From: Nocardia suismassiliense
GTDB lineage: Bacteria; Actinomycetota; Actinomycetes; Mycobacteriales; Mycobacteriaceae
Length of the DNA: 64,000 nucleotides
Assembly: GCF_900269665.1 (NCBI RefSeq)
Contig: NZ_LT985361.1
Location: 4,484,724-4,548,723 of the forward strand
Direction: 5' to 3'
In this document: positions 1-9,100 of the stretch, one piece after another
Numbering within the stretch: position 1 is the first letter of the stretch
Layout: every line of letters begins with the position of its first letter
Notes under the pieces: model-generated
What the model was told of the DNA's origin: nothing
Databases searched by the model: none
What the model saw: the letters and a program-made list of their open reading frames with translations, nothing else
Program-made: the position numbers and the translations under genes

Positions 1-207
1 GATGCGGGCCGAGGTCAGCTCCTGCGACAACAGCTTCGTGGCCTCGAAGTCGCTCGGCGACGAACTCGGAAAGCCGACCTCGATCACGTCGACGCCGAGA
101 GCTTCGATCGCCAGCGCGACTTCGAGTTTCTGTTCGGGTGTCATAGCGTTTCCCGGCGCCTGTTCGCCGTCGCGCAATGTCGAATCGAAGATCGATATTC
201 TCTTCAT
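1..207 (-). CDS. 2-isopropylmalate synthase-like (HMGL/DRE-TIM family) enzyme, N-terminal part
   Basis: The first 69 codons are present; the rest lies beyond the left edge. The protein starts MKRISIFDSTLRDGEQAPG, which carries the TLRDGEQ metal/substrate signature of the DRE-TIM metallolyase family (2-isopropylmalate, homocitrate and citramalate synthases), followed by an IEALGVDVIEVGFP segment typical of the first barrel strands. These enzymes condense acetyl-CoA with a 2-oxo acid. It is transcribed away from the NRPS cluster with a 687-base shared upstream region. A role in making a homologated or branched precursor for the neighbouring cluster is possible, but an ordinary leucine-pathway role cannot be excluded from the fragment. 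The start is the ATG at 207-205. Confidence 0.8.
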   Translation of the reverse strand, partial: MKRISIFDSTLRDGEQAPGNAMTPEQKLEVALAIEALGVDVIEVGFPSSSPSDFEATKLLSQELTSARI

Positions 208-894
208 GGTACGTCGCCTTCGGGATCAATAGTCCGGTATATGGAAAGAGCGCCGTCATCGGTGTCGATCATCGGAATGGGCATGCCTGCGGACTTAATC
301 TGCTGCACGATCGTGCACTACTGTTATTGTGCGCGCCGAACTCGGCATCGGAATGCGTGTCGAGTTGTGCCGAAGGACGTTTCGTTGCTACGGATGGCTC
401 GGTCCGCGACCGCAACTCGTCCTATTCGGACCATAGCATGCGCGATCGTTCGGCAATCGACCGTCAGTGCACACCATTGAACTGACCGTGCACAATTCGC
501 GCAGCGCCGGCCTGCTGCGGGCACGTCCGGTCCAGCTCAGGTGGCCTTGCGGTGGCTCGCAACGAGGCGGGAGTTCCTAGGGGCGGCTACCTTTTTCGAT
601 ATTCCGACCGGGCGGTTTGTGAATGGCTAATTTTCAGATGAAAGCTCTTCTGCTGTGCGGCAATCGATGTAACAATCGAGAAGGCTCTAGTCGGCAGGAA
701 TCTTTCAGCGGATTCGGCTCGTATTGTTCATATCGCTGGATGGCCGCAATCGGATGTCGTATTCATATACATTGCCGAATCGCGACGAGTATTTCGTCGG
801 TATACCTGCGTCGGCAAACGGGTGAACATCGGACCCAGCATCGTCCGCAACCGGTACCCGCGAGCAACCCTCGCCCGTCGAATCGGAATCGCTC
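208..894. other. Divergent intergenic/promoter region, no convincing gene
   Basis: The 687 bases between the LeuA-like gene (minus) and the aminotransferase (plus) have lower G+C than the flanks. All frames give short, low-complexity translations, and I see no protein I would call. The region must hold the promoters for both directions. The one clear signal is a perfect 14-base palindrome at 304-317. Confidence 0.6.
304..317. promoter_or_regulatory. Perfect 14-bp palindrome, candidate operator
   Basis: TGCACGATCGTGCA is its own reverse complement. It lies 97 bases upstream of the LeuA-like start in the shared divergent region, a plausible place for a dimeric regulator. GTGCAC-type half sites recur nearby (about 456-494), but not as a second full palindrome. 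No regulator is encoded next to it. Confidence 0.4.
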
Positions 895-2121
895 ATGGAG
901 CCACCGCATTCCAGTCTTCGTAACGGCACACTCCAGAACTCGGCCACCACCGACCTACCGGTGGCCGAACGGGTCGGCAACCTGGCCCGCAGCGGCTTGT
1001 TCGGATTGCTGGCCACGGCACAGGGCGGGCACACCATCGATCTCGCGCTCGGTGTACCCGCCGTGCCCGTGACCCCGCCCGGCCTGATCGAGATGGCCTG
1101 CGCCGCCCTCCGGGACGGAGTCAACCAATATGAACAGCCGGACGGCAATATCGAACTGCGGCAACGGATCGCGGCCGAGTTGGCGGTTCCCACCGATCCG
1201 GCGACCGAGCTGACCATCACCGTCGGCGCCACTACGGCACTCACCGCGGCCATCCTGGCCATCGTCGACCCCGGTGACGAAGTCATCGTCTTCGAACCGC
1301 TCTACGAGAACTTCATCAGCGCGATCGCCCTGGCCGGCGGGGTCCCCCGGCTGGTGACCATGCACGCCCCGGACTGGTGCTTCGATGCCGCCGAGTTGCG
1401 CGCGGCGTTCGGCCCGCGGACCAAGGCGGTGGTGTTGTGCACGCCGAACAACCCGACTGGTCACATGCTGACCCGGCGGGAGTTCGCCGATATCGCGGAG
1501 CTGTGCGAACGCTGGAACGCGGTGCTCATCTCGGACGAGATCTATTCGACCTACGTGTACGCCGGGAACCGGCATGTGTCGGCCGCCGATATTGCCGGCC
1601 TGGGCGACCGCAACATCGTTATCGGCAGCTTGTCCAAGAGCCACGCGGTGTGCGGCTGGCGGATCGGCTTCGTCCGGGCGAATGCCGCGCTGTCCAATTC
1701 GATCCGGCGCGTTCATGTCGCGGTCTGCGGCGGCGCGGCCGCACCACTGCAAGCGGCGGCGGCGCGCATGGCGGCGGCCCGGCCCGGTTTCCTGCGGCCG
1801 TTGGCGAAGCTCGATGCACAGCGGGTTCTTGTTGTCTCGATATTCGACGACATCGGTTTCCGCTGCATTCCGCCGGACGGCGGATGCTATGCGATGGCCG
1901 ATATCCGGCAATTCACCGACGACGACTGTGAATCGCTGGCTTACCGGCTCGCCCAGCAGGCCGGGGTGATGGTGGCGCCGGGGAGATTCTTCTATGCGGT
2001 GGCGGCGCAGGGCGATCACCTCATCCGCATCGCATTCAACCGGCGACTGGCGACCCTCGACGAGGTCCGCCGGCGTCTTTCGGCATATCAGGCCGCTGAC
2101 CAGCGGTTCATCGCACGATAA
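895..2121 (+). CDS. PLP-dependent class I/II aminotransferase of the NRPS cluster
   Basis: A 408-residue fold-type I aminotransferase. The substrate-side motif CTPNNPTG is at residues 182-189, SDEIY at 213-217, and the Schiff-base lysine is K248 in SLSKSHAVCGWRIGF. Overall it resembles aromatic, kynurenine or methionine aminotransferases. It would interconvert an amino acid and its 2-oxo acid. It is the first gene of a five-gene run; its TAA (2119-2121) is 10 bases before the next start, with the ribosome binding site AAGGAG in the gap. Followed by a SAM methyltransferase, it could supply a beta-methylated amino acid (transaminate, C-methylate, transaminate back), as known for beta-methyl-tryptophan and beta-methyl-phenylalanine pathways. 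That role is inference. Confidence 0.88.
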   Translation: MEPPHSSLRNGTLQNSATTDLPVAERVGNLARSGLFGLLATAQGGHTIDLALGVPAVPVTPPGLIEMACAALRDGVNQYEQPDGNIELRQRIAAELAVPTDPATELTITVGATTALTAAILAIVDPGDEVIVFEPLYENFISAIALAGGVPRLVTMHAPDWCFDAAELRAAFGPRTKAVVLCTPNNPTGHMLTRREFADIAELCERWNAVLISDEIYSTYVYAGNRHVSAADIAGLGDRNIVIGSLSKSHAVCGWRIGFVRANAALSNSIRRVHVAVCGGAAAPLQAAAARMAAARPGFLRPLAKLDAQRVLVVSIFDDIGFRCIPPDGGCYAMADIRQFTDDDCESLAYRLAQQAGVMVAPGRFFYAVAAQGDHLIRIAFNRRLATLDEVRRRLSAYQAADQRFIAR

Positions 2122-2131
2122 GGAGCAGGTT

Positions 2132-3130
2132 ATGTCTGATGGGCCATCGGCGACACTGGACGACATCGATCGGCCAGTCTTCGACTACATGCAGGGCTAC
2201 GTCATCTGCTCGGTGTTCGCCGCGCTGGAGTCGGCGGGCGTTCTCGCCGACCTGGCGGCGACCGGCCTGCGGCCGGACGACGTGGGTTCGAACAGCTTTC
2301 TGACCGAAGCCACGTTCGACTACCTGGCGCAACGTGGGATCGTATGCACCGACGGTGACACCCGCTATCGCTTGACCGAGTTGGGCCGATTCATCCACGC
2401 CGACCGCGGGTACCTGGTGTGGCTGGCCGGCGGGTACGGTGCGCCGCTGACGGCTTTCGGCGACTTGCTCACCGACGCGCAGACCTTCGGCAAGGAGGTA
2501 GATCGCGACGTCCGCTGGGTGGCGGTGGGCACTGCGCTCGTCGGCCGGAACGATCTCTGGCCGTATGTCCTCGAGGTGGTGCGCGCATTCGAATTCCACC
2601 GAATAGCGGATCTGGGCTGCGGCAACGGCCAGTCGCTGATCTCGCTGTGCCAGGTGGTCGGCGCTACGGGGATCGGGGTGGATATCAGTCCCGCCGCCTG
2701 CGCCGAGGCTGGACGCGAGGTGGCGAGAGCGGGGCTCAGCGATCGCATCGAGATCATCGAAGCCGACGCGGGGAACCTGAAGTCGGTTCCCGGTATCGAC
2801 GAGGTCGATCTGGTGATCACTTTCTTCTTCCTGCACGAGGTCCTCGAGCACGGGTATGACGCGCTCGTCGCGTACCTCCGGCAGATCCAGGAGAGCCTGC
2901 CCGCCAAGGCGCATATCTTGACCGCCGAGATCGGGCCACCCGATTCGAACCTGGACACCTCGGAAGTGCTTGCACCGGAGTACGCGCTCACCCAGGCTTT
3001 GATGAAACAGCACCTGCTCGATGAGAAAGGCTGGCAGCGAGCGTTCACCGAGGCCGGCTTCGAGGTGCGGCAGACGATTCGGCCGGACCTGCCGGGGGCC
3101 CGGATCATCCTCGCGGCGAAGCCGGGCTGA
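2132..3130 (+). CDS. SAM-dependent methyltransferase, winged-helix plus Rossmann type
   Basis: A 332-residue class I methyltransferase. An N-terminal helical region (about 1-145), of the kind that forms dimers in O- and keto-acid C-methyltransferases, precedes the SAM motif IADLGCGNGQSL at 158-169. An acidic strand end (GVDIS) and a VITFFFLHEV motif follow. The start is the ATG at 2132, chosen because AAGGAG sits at 2119-2124 just ahead; the open frame extends further upstream but overlaps the aminotransferase. The architecture resembles MppJ-type phenylpyruvate C-methyltransferases as well as plant-like O-methyltransferases. Pairing with an aminotransferase favours 2-oxo-acid C-methylation, but the sequence alone does not decide between C- and O-methylation. 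Confidence 0.85.
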   Translation: MSDGPSATLDDIDRPVFDYMQGYVICSVFAALESAGVLADLAATGLRPDDVGSNSFLTEATFDYLAQRGIVCTDGDTRYRLTELGRFIHADRGYLVWLAGGYGAPLTAFGDLLTDAQTFGKEVDRDVRWVAVGTALVGRNDLWPYVLEVVRAFEFHRIADLGCGNGQSLISLCQVVGATGIGVDISPAACAEAGREVARAGLSDRIEIIEADAGNLKSVPGIDEVDLVITFFFLHEVLEHGYDALVAYLRQIQESLPAKAHILTAEIGPPDSNLDTSEVLAPEYALTQALMKQHLLDEKGWQRAFTEAGFEVRQTIRPDLPGARIILAAKPG

Positions 3131-3144
3131 GAGGTCGATTCACA

Positions 3145-6100
3145 GTGACGACCTTCGACGAAGTGACCGATTGCGACAACGCTTGCGTGGCGCACCCTGC
3201 CGAGTATGTGAACGGGCAGGTCGATGAGCTCGACGCCCGACTGCTCGATGTGGTGTCGAAAGTCCTCCGGTCGCCCACCGTCGGAATGGACGACGATTTC
3301 TTCGCGGTGGGCACCACATCCTTGGATATCGCGCGATTGGTCCATCGATTGCGGCGCGAGTTCGGCCGGACGGTATCGGTGCGCGACGTCTACGACCACC
3401 CCTCGCCGGCCGGAGTGGCGCGGTTGTTGCGTGCGTCGGCCGAGCGGAACAACACTGGTGTGGCGATGCCCGCGGTGCTCGCGGTGACGTCGCGGCCCGA
3501 GCGAATACCGTTGTCGTCCGGACAGCGTCAGCTGTGGTACCTGAATCGAACCGGCGTCGGCGCCACTTACCATATGGCGCTGAGTATTCGGGTGCGAAGC
3601 AGGCTCGACGGGGCCGCATTGCAGGCGGCGCTGCATGATGTCGTTGCGCGGCACGAGAGCCTGCGTACCCACATCCGTGTACTCGATGGGCAGCCGTGGC
3701 AAGTTGTCGTCGCCGCCGCGGATGCGCGGAGCCGGTGCGAGATTCGCGACACCACGGCGGAACAAGTCGCCGAGATGGTGGCGGAGCTGGCCGCACCGCC
3801 GTTCGACCTGGCGGCAGAACTGCCGCTGCGGGCGATGCTGCTGCAGATCGGGCCACAGGAGTCGATCGTCGCGCTGGTGGTGCACCACATCGCCGTCGAC
3901 GGCTGGTCGATCGCGCCATTGTGTCGCGATCTGGCCGCCGCCTACTCCGCCCGCGCGGCGGGCCGGGCACCGCGCTTCGCGGACTTGCCGGTGCAGTACG
4001 CCGACTTCGCGCTGTGGCAGGCCACCGTGTTCGGCGGCGGCGCATCGACCGATGCCGCCGCGGACGAGCAGTTGCGGTTCTGGACGCAGGCCCTGGCCGG
4101 GCTGCCGCCGGAACTTCCGGGACAGACCGACCATCCGCGTCCAGTGGCCGGCGAAAGTATGGCGGGCACCCTCGTCGCTGCCTGGCCGGCGAGCCTGCTG
4201 CGGAACATCCGCGACCTGGCCGGCGCACACCGCGCGACCGTGTTCATGGTGCTGCAAGCTGGGTTGGCGGCGGTGTTGACCGAACGCGGCGCGGGTACCG
4301 ATATCGCGTTGGGCACCGGTGTCGCCGGCCGTGTCGATCCGGTGCTCGAAGATCTGGTGGGGTTCTTCGTCAACGCGGTGGTGCTGCGCGTGGACACCTC
4401 GGGCAAGCCCGCTTTCGCGGAGCTGCTCGACCGTGTGCGATCGGCCACCCTGGGCGCTTTCGACCACCAGGACGTGCCCTTCGGCCAGGTGGTGGAGCGA
4501 CTGCGGCCCGCGCGGGTGGCGGGCCGTAACCCGCTGTTCCAGATCAGCATGGTGGTGCAGAACATGCCCTGGCCCGACATCCGGATGGCCGACGCCCCCG
4601 CCGAGGTGGAGCTGTTGCCGTACCCGCGAGCGAAATTCGACCTCCTGCTCGAGTTTTGGGAAAAGCCGGACACCGCAACGGAATACGGCGAGATGGTCTG
4701 CCACGCGGAGTACAACCTCGACCTGTTCGACGAGCAGACCGTCGCCGAGATCGTGGACCGGTTGCGAGCCGTGCTGGTTGCCGCGACCGCGGATCCCTGC
4801 TTGCCGATAGATGAACTCGCACAAGGGCATTCGACCGGCTCGGCGGCGTCCCGCGGGTCCGGCGCGGCGCTCGACGTCGAGACGCCGCTGGCCTACCTTT
4901 TCGAGCGGCAGGTCGCCGCGACACCGGACGCAATCGCCGTCAACGGCCCAGAGGGGCATCTGACATTCCAGGAACTGGATGAGCAGGCGAACCGGCTGGC
5001 CCGGCTGCTCGTCGACCAGGGCGCGGCACCGGAGACGCTGGTCGGTATCGCGTTGTCGCGGTCGCTGAATCTGGTCGTTGCGATCGTGGCGGTGGTCAAG
5101 ACGGGCGCGGCGTATCTGCCGCTGGATCCGACCTATCCGTCCGACCGGATCGCCTGGCTGATCACCGACGCAGCTCCGGTCGCCGTTCTCACCGACGGCA
5201 CAGGCCTGCAACATTTTTCGGCGCAGAACAGGGTTACGGTGGTGAACCTGGACAGTGCCGAGACCGCGCGGCGGCTCGCCGCCGAGGACAGTGCGGCGAT
5301 GACCGACGCCCAGCGCCGAGGCGTCCTGCACGGAGACAGCCTCGCCTACGTGATGTACACCTCGGGCTCGTCCGGACATCCGAAAGGTGTCATGACCACC
5401 CAGGCCGATGTCGCGGGCCGGGTACTCGACAGCCACTTCGCCCACTCGGTGCACCGCCGGGTACTGCTGCACACACCCTACGGGTTCGATCCGGCCAGCT
5501 ACGAACTGTGGATGCCGCTGCTCAGCGGCGGGCAAACCGTGCTCGGTCCGTCCGGTCGCCCAGAAGTGGCCGCCCTGGCCCGCAGCATAGTCGGTGGTCG
5601 GGTGACCGCGATGTGGGCGACCGCGAGCCTGTTCCAACTACTGGCACAGGAGGACCCAGGATGCCTGGCCGGCGTTCAGGAGGTGTGGACCGGCGGCGAG
5701 GCCGTGCCGCCCGAGGCCGTCCGGCAGGTGTTGTCCGCGTGCCCGCACACCGTGGTCGTCGACGGCTACGGCCCGACAGAAGCCACGATCCTCGCGACCT
5801 GCTACCGGATGCGCCGGGTCGAAGACGTGCCGACGTCCGTGCCGATCGGCCGCGGACTGGACGGCGTTCGCGCGTATGTTCTCGACACCACGCTGCGGCC
5901 GGTCGAAACGGGCAGCGCAGGGGAGTTGTACCTCGGCGGTACCGGGCTTGCGCGGGGGTACTTGCGGCGGCCCGGCCTGACCGCGGGCCGATTCGTGGCC
6001 TGCCCGTTCGGACCAGACGGTGCGCGGATGTATCGCTCCGGCGACCTGGTGCGGGAACGTCCCGACGGTGCGTTGGAGTACCTGGGGCGCGTCGACGTAC

Positions 6101-9100
6101 AGATGAAGATCCGCGGCAACCTCGTCGCGCCGCAAGAGGTCGAGGCCGCGATGACCCGGCATCCGCTGGTCGGACATGCCGTGGCGGTAGGGCACGGGAC
6201 TTCGCCGCTGGACCGTCGTATGGTCGGCTACTTCACGGCCGAGGGGACCGTCGATATCGAGGCGTTGCGTCGTCGCCTGGCCGCGGAACTGCCCGAACCC
6301 TTGGTTCCGGATCTCTTGATTCAACTCGATCGCATACCGGTGAACGCGCACGGCAAAACCGATCGCCGAGCCCTCGAGCAACGGCCGTTCAGCCGGGCCG
6401 GCGCCGCTGGTGGGCCGGGCTCACTGGCCGATTTGTTCGAGGCGCAGGTGGCAGCGCGGGGTGCGGCCGTCGCGGTGTGCGATCCGGATGGCGACTGGAC
6501 CTACCGGCAGATCAACGCGCGAGCCAACCAGCTCGCCCGACTGTTGACGGCAAGCGGAGCAGCGTCGGAACGTGTTGTCGCCGTTGCACTCCCACGCGGC
6601 TCGTTGCTGATCACGACTTTGATCGCGGTCGCCAAAACAGGCGCGGCCTATTTGCCGATCGACCTGGACTATCCGCAGGCACGCATCGAGTTCATGCTCG
6701 CCGACGCGCGGCCCACCCTGACGGTCACGCTTACCGGACAGCGCGCTGCCGTGGCCGTCGATTCGAGTGTCCAGGCGATCGCTCTCGATGATCCCGGCAC
6801 CGTGCGGGATTGGGCGGGGCAGCCCGACCACAACCTCGCCGAGGCTGAACTCCTGGTCCCGCCGCGACTGGAGCATCCGGCCTATGTCACCTACACATCG
6901 GGCACCACGGGTACACCCAAAGGTGTCGTCAATACCCGCCGCGGCCTCGCTGCGCTGGTCCGCGCATTCGCCGACCGGCAGGTGGGGTCGACCGACAGCC
7001 GGGTGCTGCAGTTCGCGTCGCCGTCTTTCGACATCATGCTCGCGGAGTTGTGCATGTCCCTGCTGTCCGGTGGAGTGTTGGTGATCGCCGCCACGGAGCG
7101 CTTGCTTCCGGGGCCGCCGCTGATCGAAGTCTGTGCGCGAGAGCAGGTTACGCACCTGTGTGTGGTGCCGACGGTGTTGTCGGCGCTGCGCCCCGCCGAC
7201 CTGCCCTCGGTTCGCACTATCGCGGTCGGCGGCGAGGCACTGCCGCCGGCGGTGCTGGACCGGTGGGCGCGTGGTCGCCGGTTGTTCAACGGTTACGGAC
7301 CGAGCGAGAACACCGTCCTCGCGACCTTCGCGGGCCCGCTGCCGCCGTCGGTGACGCCATCGATAGGCCCGCCGACGCCGGGTACCGACTGTCACGTGCT
7401 CGATCCGTCGCTGACCGAGGTCCCGGCAGGCGAGGTCGGCGAGTTGTATCTCGCCGGAACGAAGCTCGCGCGCGGGTATCTGAATCGGCCCGGCTTGACC
7501 GGGCAGCGTTTCGTGGCCTGCCCCTTCGGGCCGCCCGGCGCGCGGATGTACCGCACCGGCGATCGGGTCCGGAGACGGCCGGACGGCGCTTTCGAATTCG
7601 TCGGGCGGGTCGACGACCAGATCCAGCTCCACGGCCTGCGCGTGGAATTGGGCGAGATCGAGGCCGCGCTCAGCGCCCACCCCGCGATCGAAAGCTGCGC
7701 CGTCCTCGCCCGCGAGGACACGCCTGGAGTGAAAAGACTTGTCGCTTACGCGGTATCGGCGGACCCGGGGTTGCCCCGGCCCGAGGAGCTGCGCGAGTAT
7801 CTGGGAAAGACGTTGCCCGCCAGCACGGTTCCGTCGCTCTATGTCGAACTGCCAAAGTTGCCGCGCACGCCGAACGGCAAGCTCGACCGAGAAGCCCTCC
7901 CGATCCCGCCGCACACCACCGCATCCAGGCCGGCACAGGTCCGGCAGCCGAAGTCGCTGTCTGCCAGGCTGCAACGGATCTGGTGCGAGGTGCTGGCCAT
8001 CGAAACGGTGGACCTCGACGTCGGCTTCTTCGACGCGGGCGGCACCTCGATGCTCGCGGTTCGGTTGTGTGCGTTGCTGACCGAGCGGATCGGCGTCGAG
8101 GTCGCGGTCACCGATCTGTTCCAGTATTCGACCATCGAACGGCTCGCCGAGCACCTGGCCGTTCAGGTCACCGACCGTGACGCGGCCGAGGAACCGGCCG
8201 AGAACGCCGGTGTGCCAACGGATGTGGCCGCCGACGTCCCGGCGATCGCGATCATCGGCATGGCGGGGCGATTCCCGGGCGCCGGTAATATCGATGAGCT
8301 CTGGAAGTTGTTGTGTGACCGGAAGGAAGGGCTCGAACACGGGCCGTCCGATGGGCGGCCCGGTCAGGTGGCGACCACCGGTATGCCACCGCACGCCACC
8401 GCGTTCGACGCCGAGTTCTTCGGCTACAACCCGGCCGACGCGCGCGCCCTCGACGCTCAGTTGCGACTGTTCCTGGAGACGGCATGGGCGGCGCTCGAGC
8501 ACGCCGGCTACGGCGCCCGCGAGGCCGGGAGACCGGTGGGCGTGTTCGCCGGATCGGGTTTGCCGTACGAATGGCTGCGCAACGCGGCCGGCGTCACCGG
8601 CGCCGGATCATCGGACATGCGTGTGGGACTGGGCAATCCACTGCAACTGCTCACCGCGCACGTCGCTAGCAAACTGGGTTTGCGCGGTCCCGCGTTGACG
8701 ATCAACACCGCCTGCTCGACCTCGCTGGTGGCGGTGCACCTGGCGGGGCAGAGCCTGCTCGACGGTCACTGCGCACTGGCCTTGGCCGGCGGCGTGAGCC
8801 TGCCGAGTGCCGGTGCGGACGGCTACCGGTACGAGGACGGTGGGATCCTGTCACCCGACGGCCGGTGCCGGCCCTTCGATGCGCGAGCGCACGGCACCGT
8901 ATCGGCCGGCGGCGCGGGCATCGTGGTGTTGAAGCGCTTGAAAGACGCTCTGGCGGAGAACGATACGGTCTACGCGGTGATCCGTGGCTCGGCGGTCAAC
9001 AACGACGGCGGTCGCGCGGTGGGATTCACCGCGCCCAGTGTCGACGGCCAGATCGAGGTGCTCACCGCCGCGTACGCGGCCGCGGCCATCGACCCCGCCA

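Noticed and set aside
623..1072. Plus-strand frame upstream of the aminotransferase
   Set aside because: Basic, low-complexity translation without motif; overlaps the aminotransferase in another frame and has no good ribosome binding site.
2365..5637. Minus-strand open frame of about 1,090 codons opposite the methyltransferase and the start of the megasynthase
   Set aside because: It is the antisense shadow of strongly recognised domains on the plus strand, its translation is His/Arg/Gly-rich with no domain, and long antisense frames are expected at this G+C.
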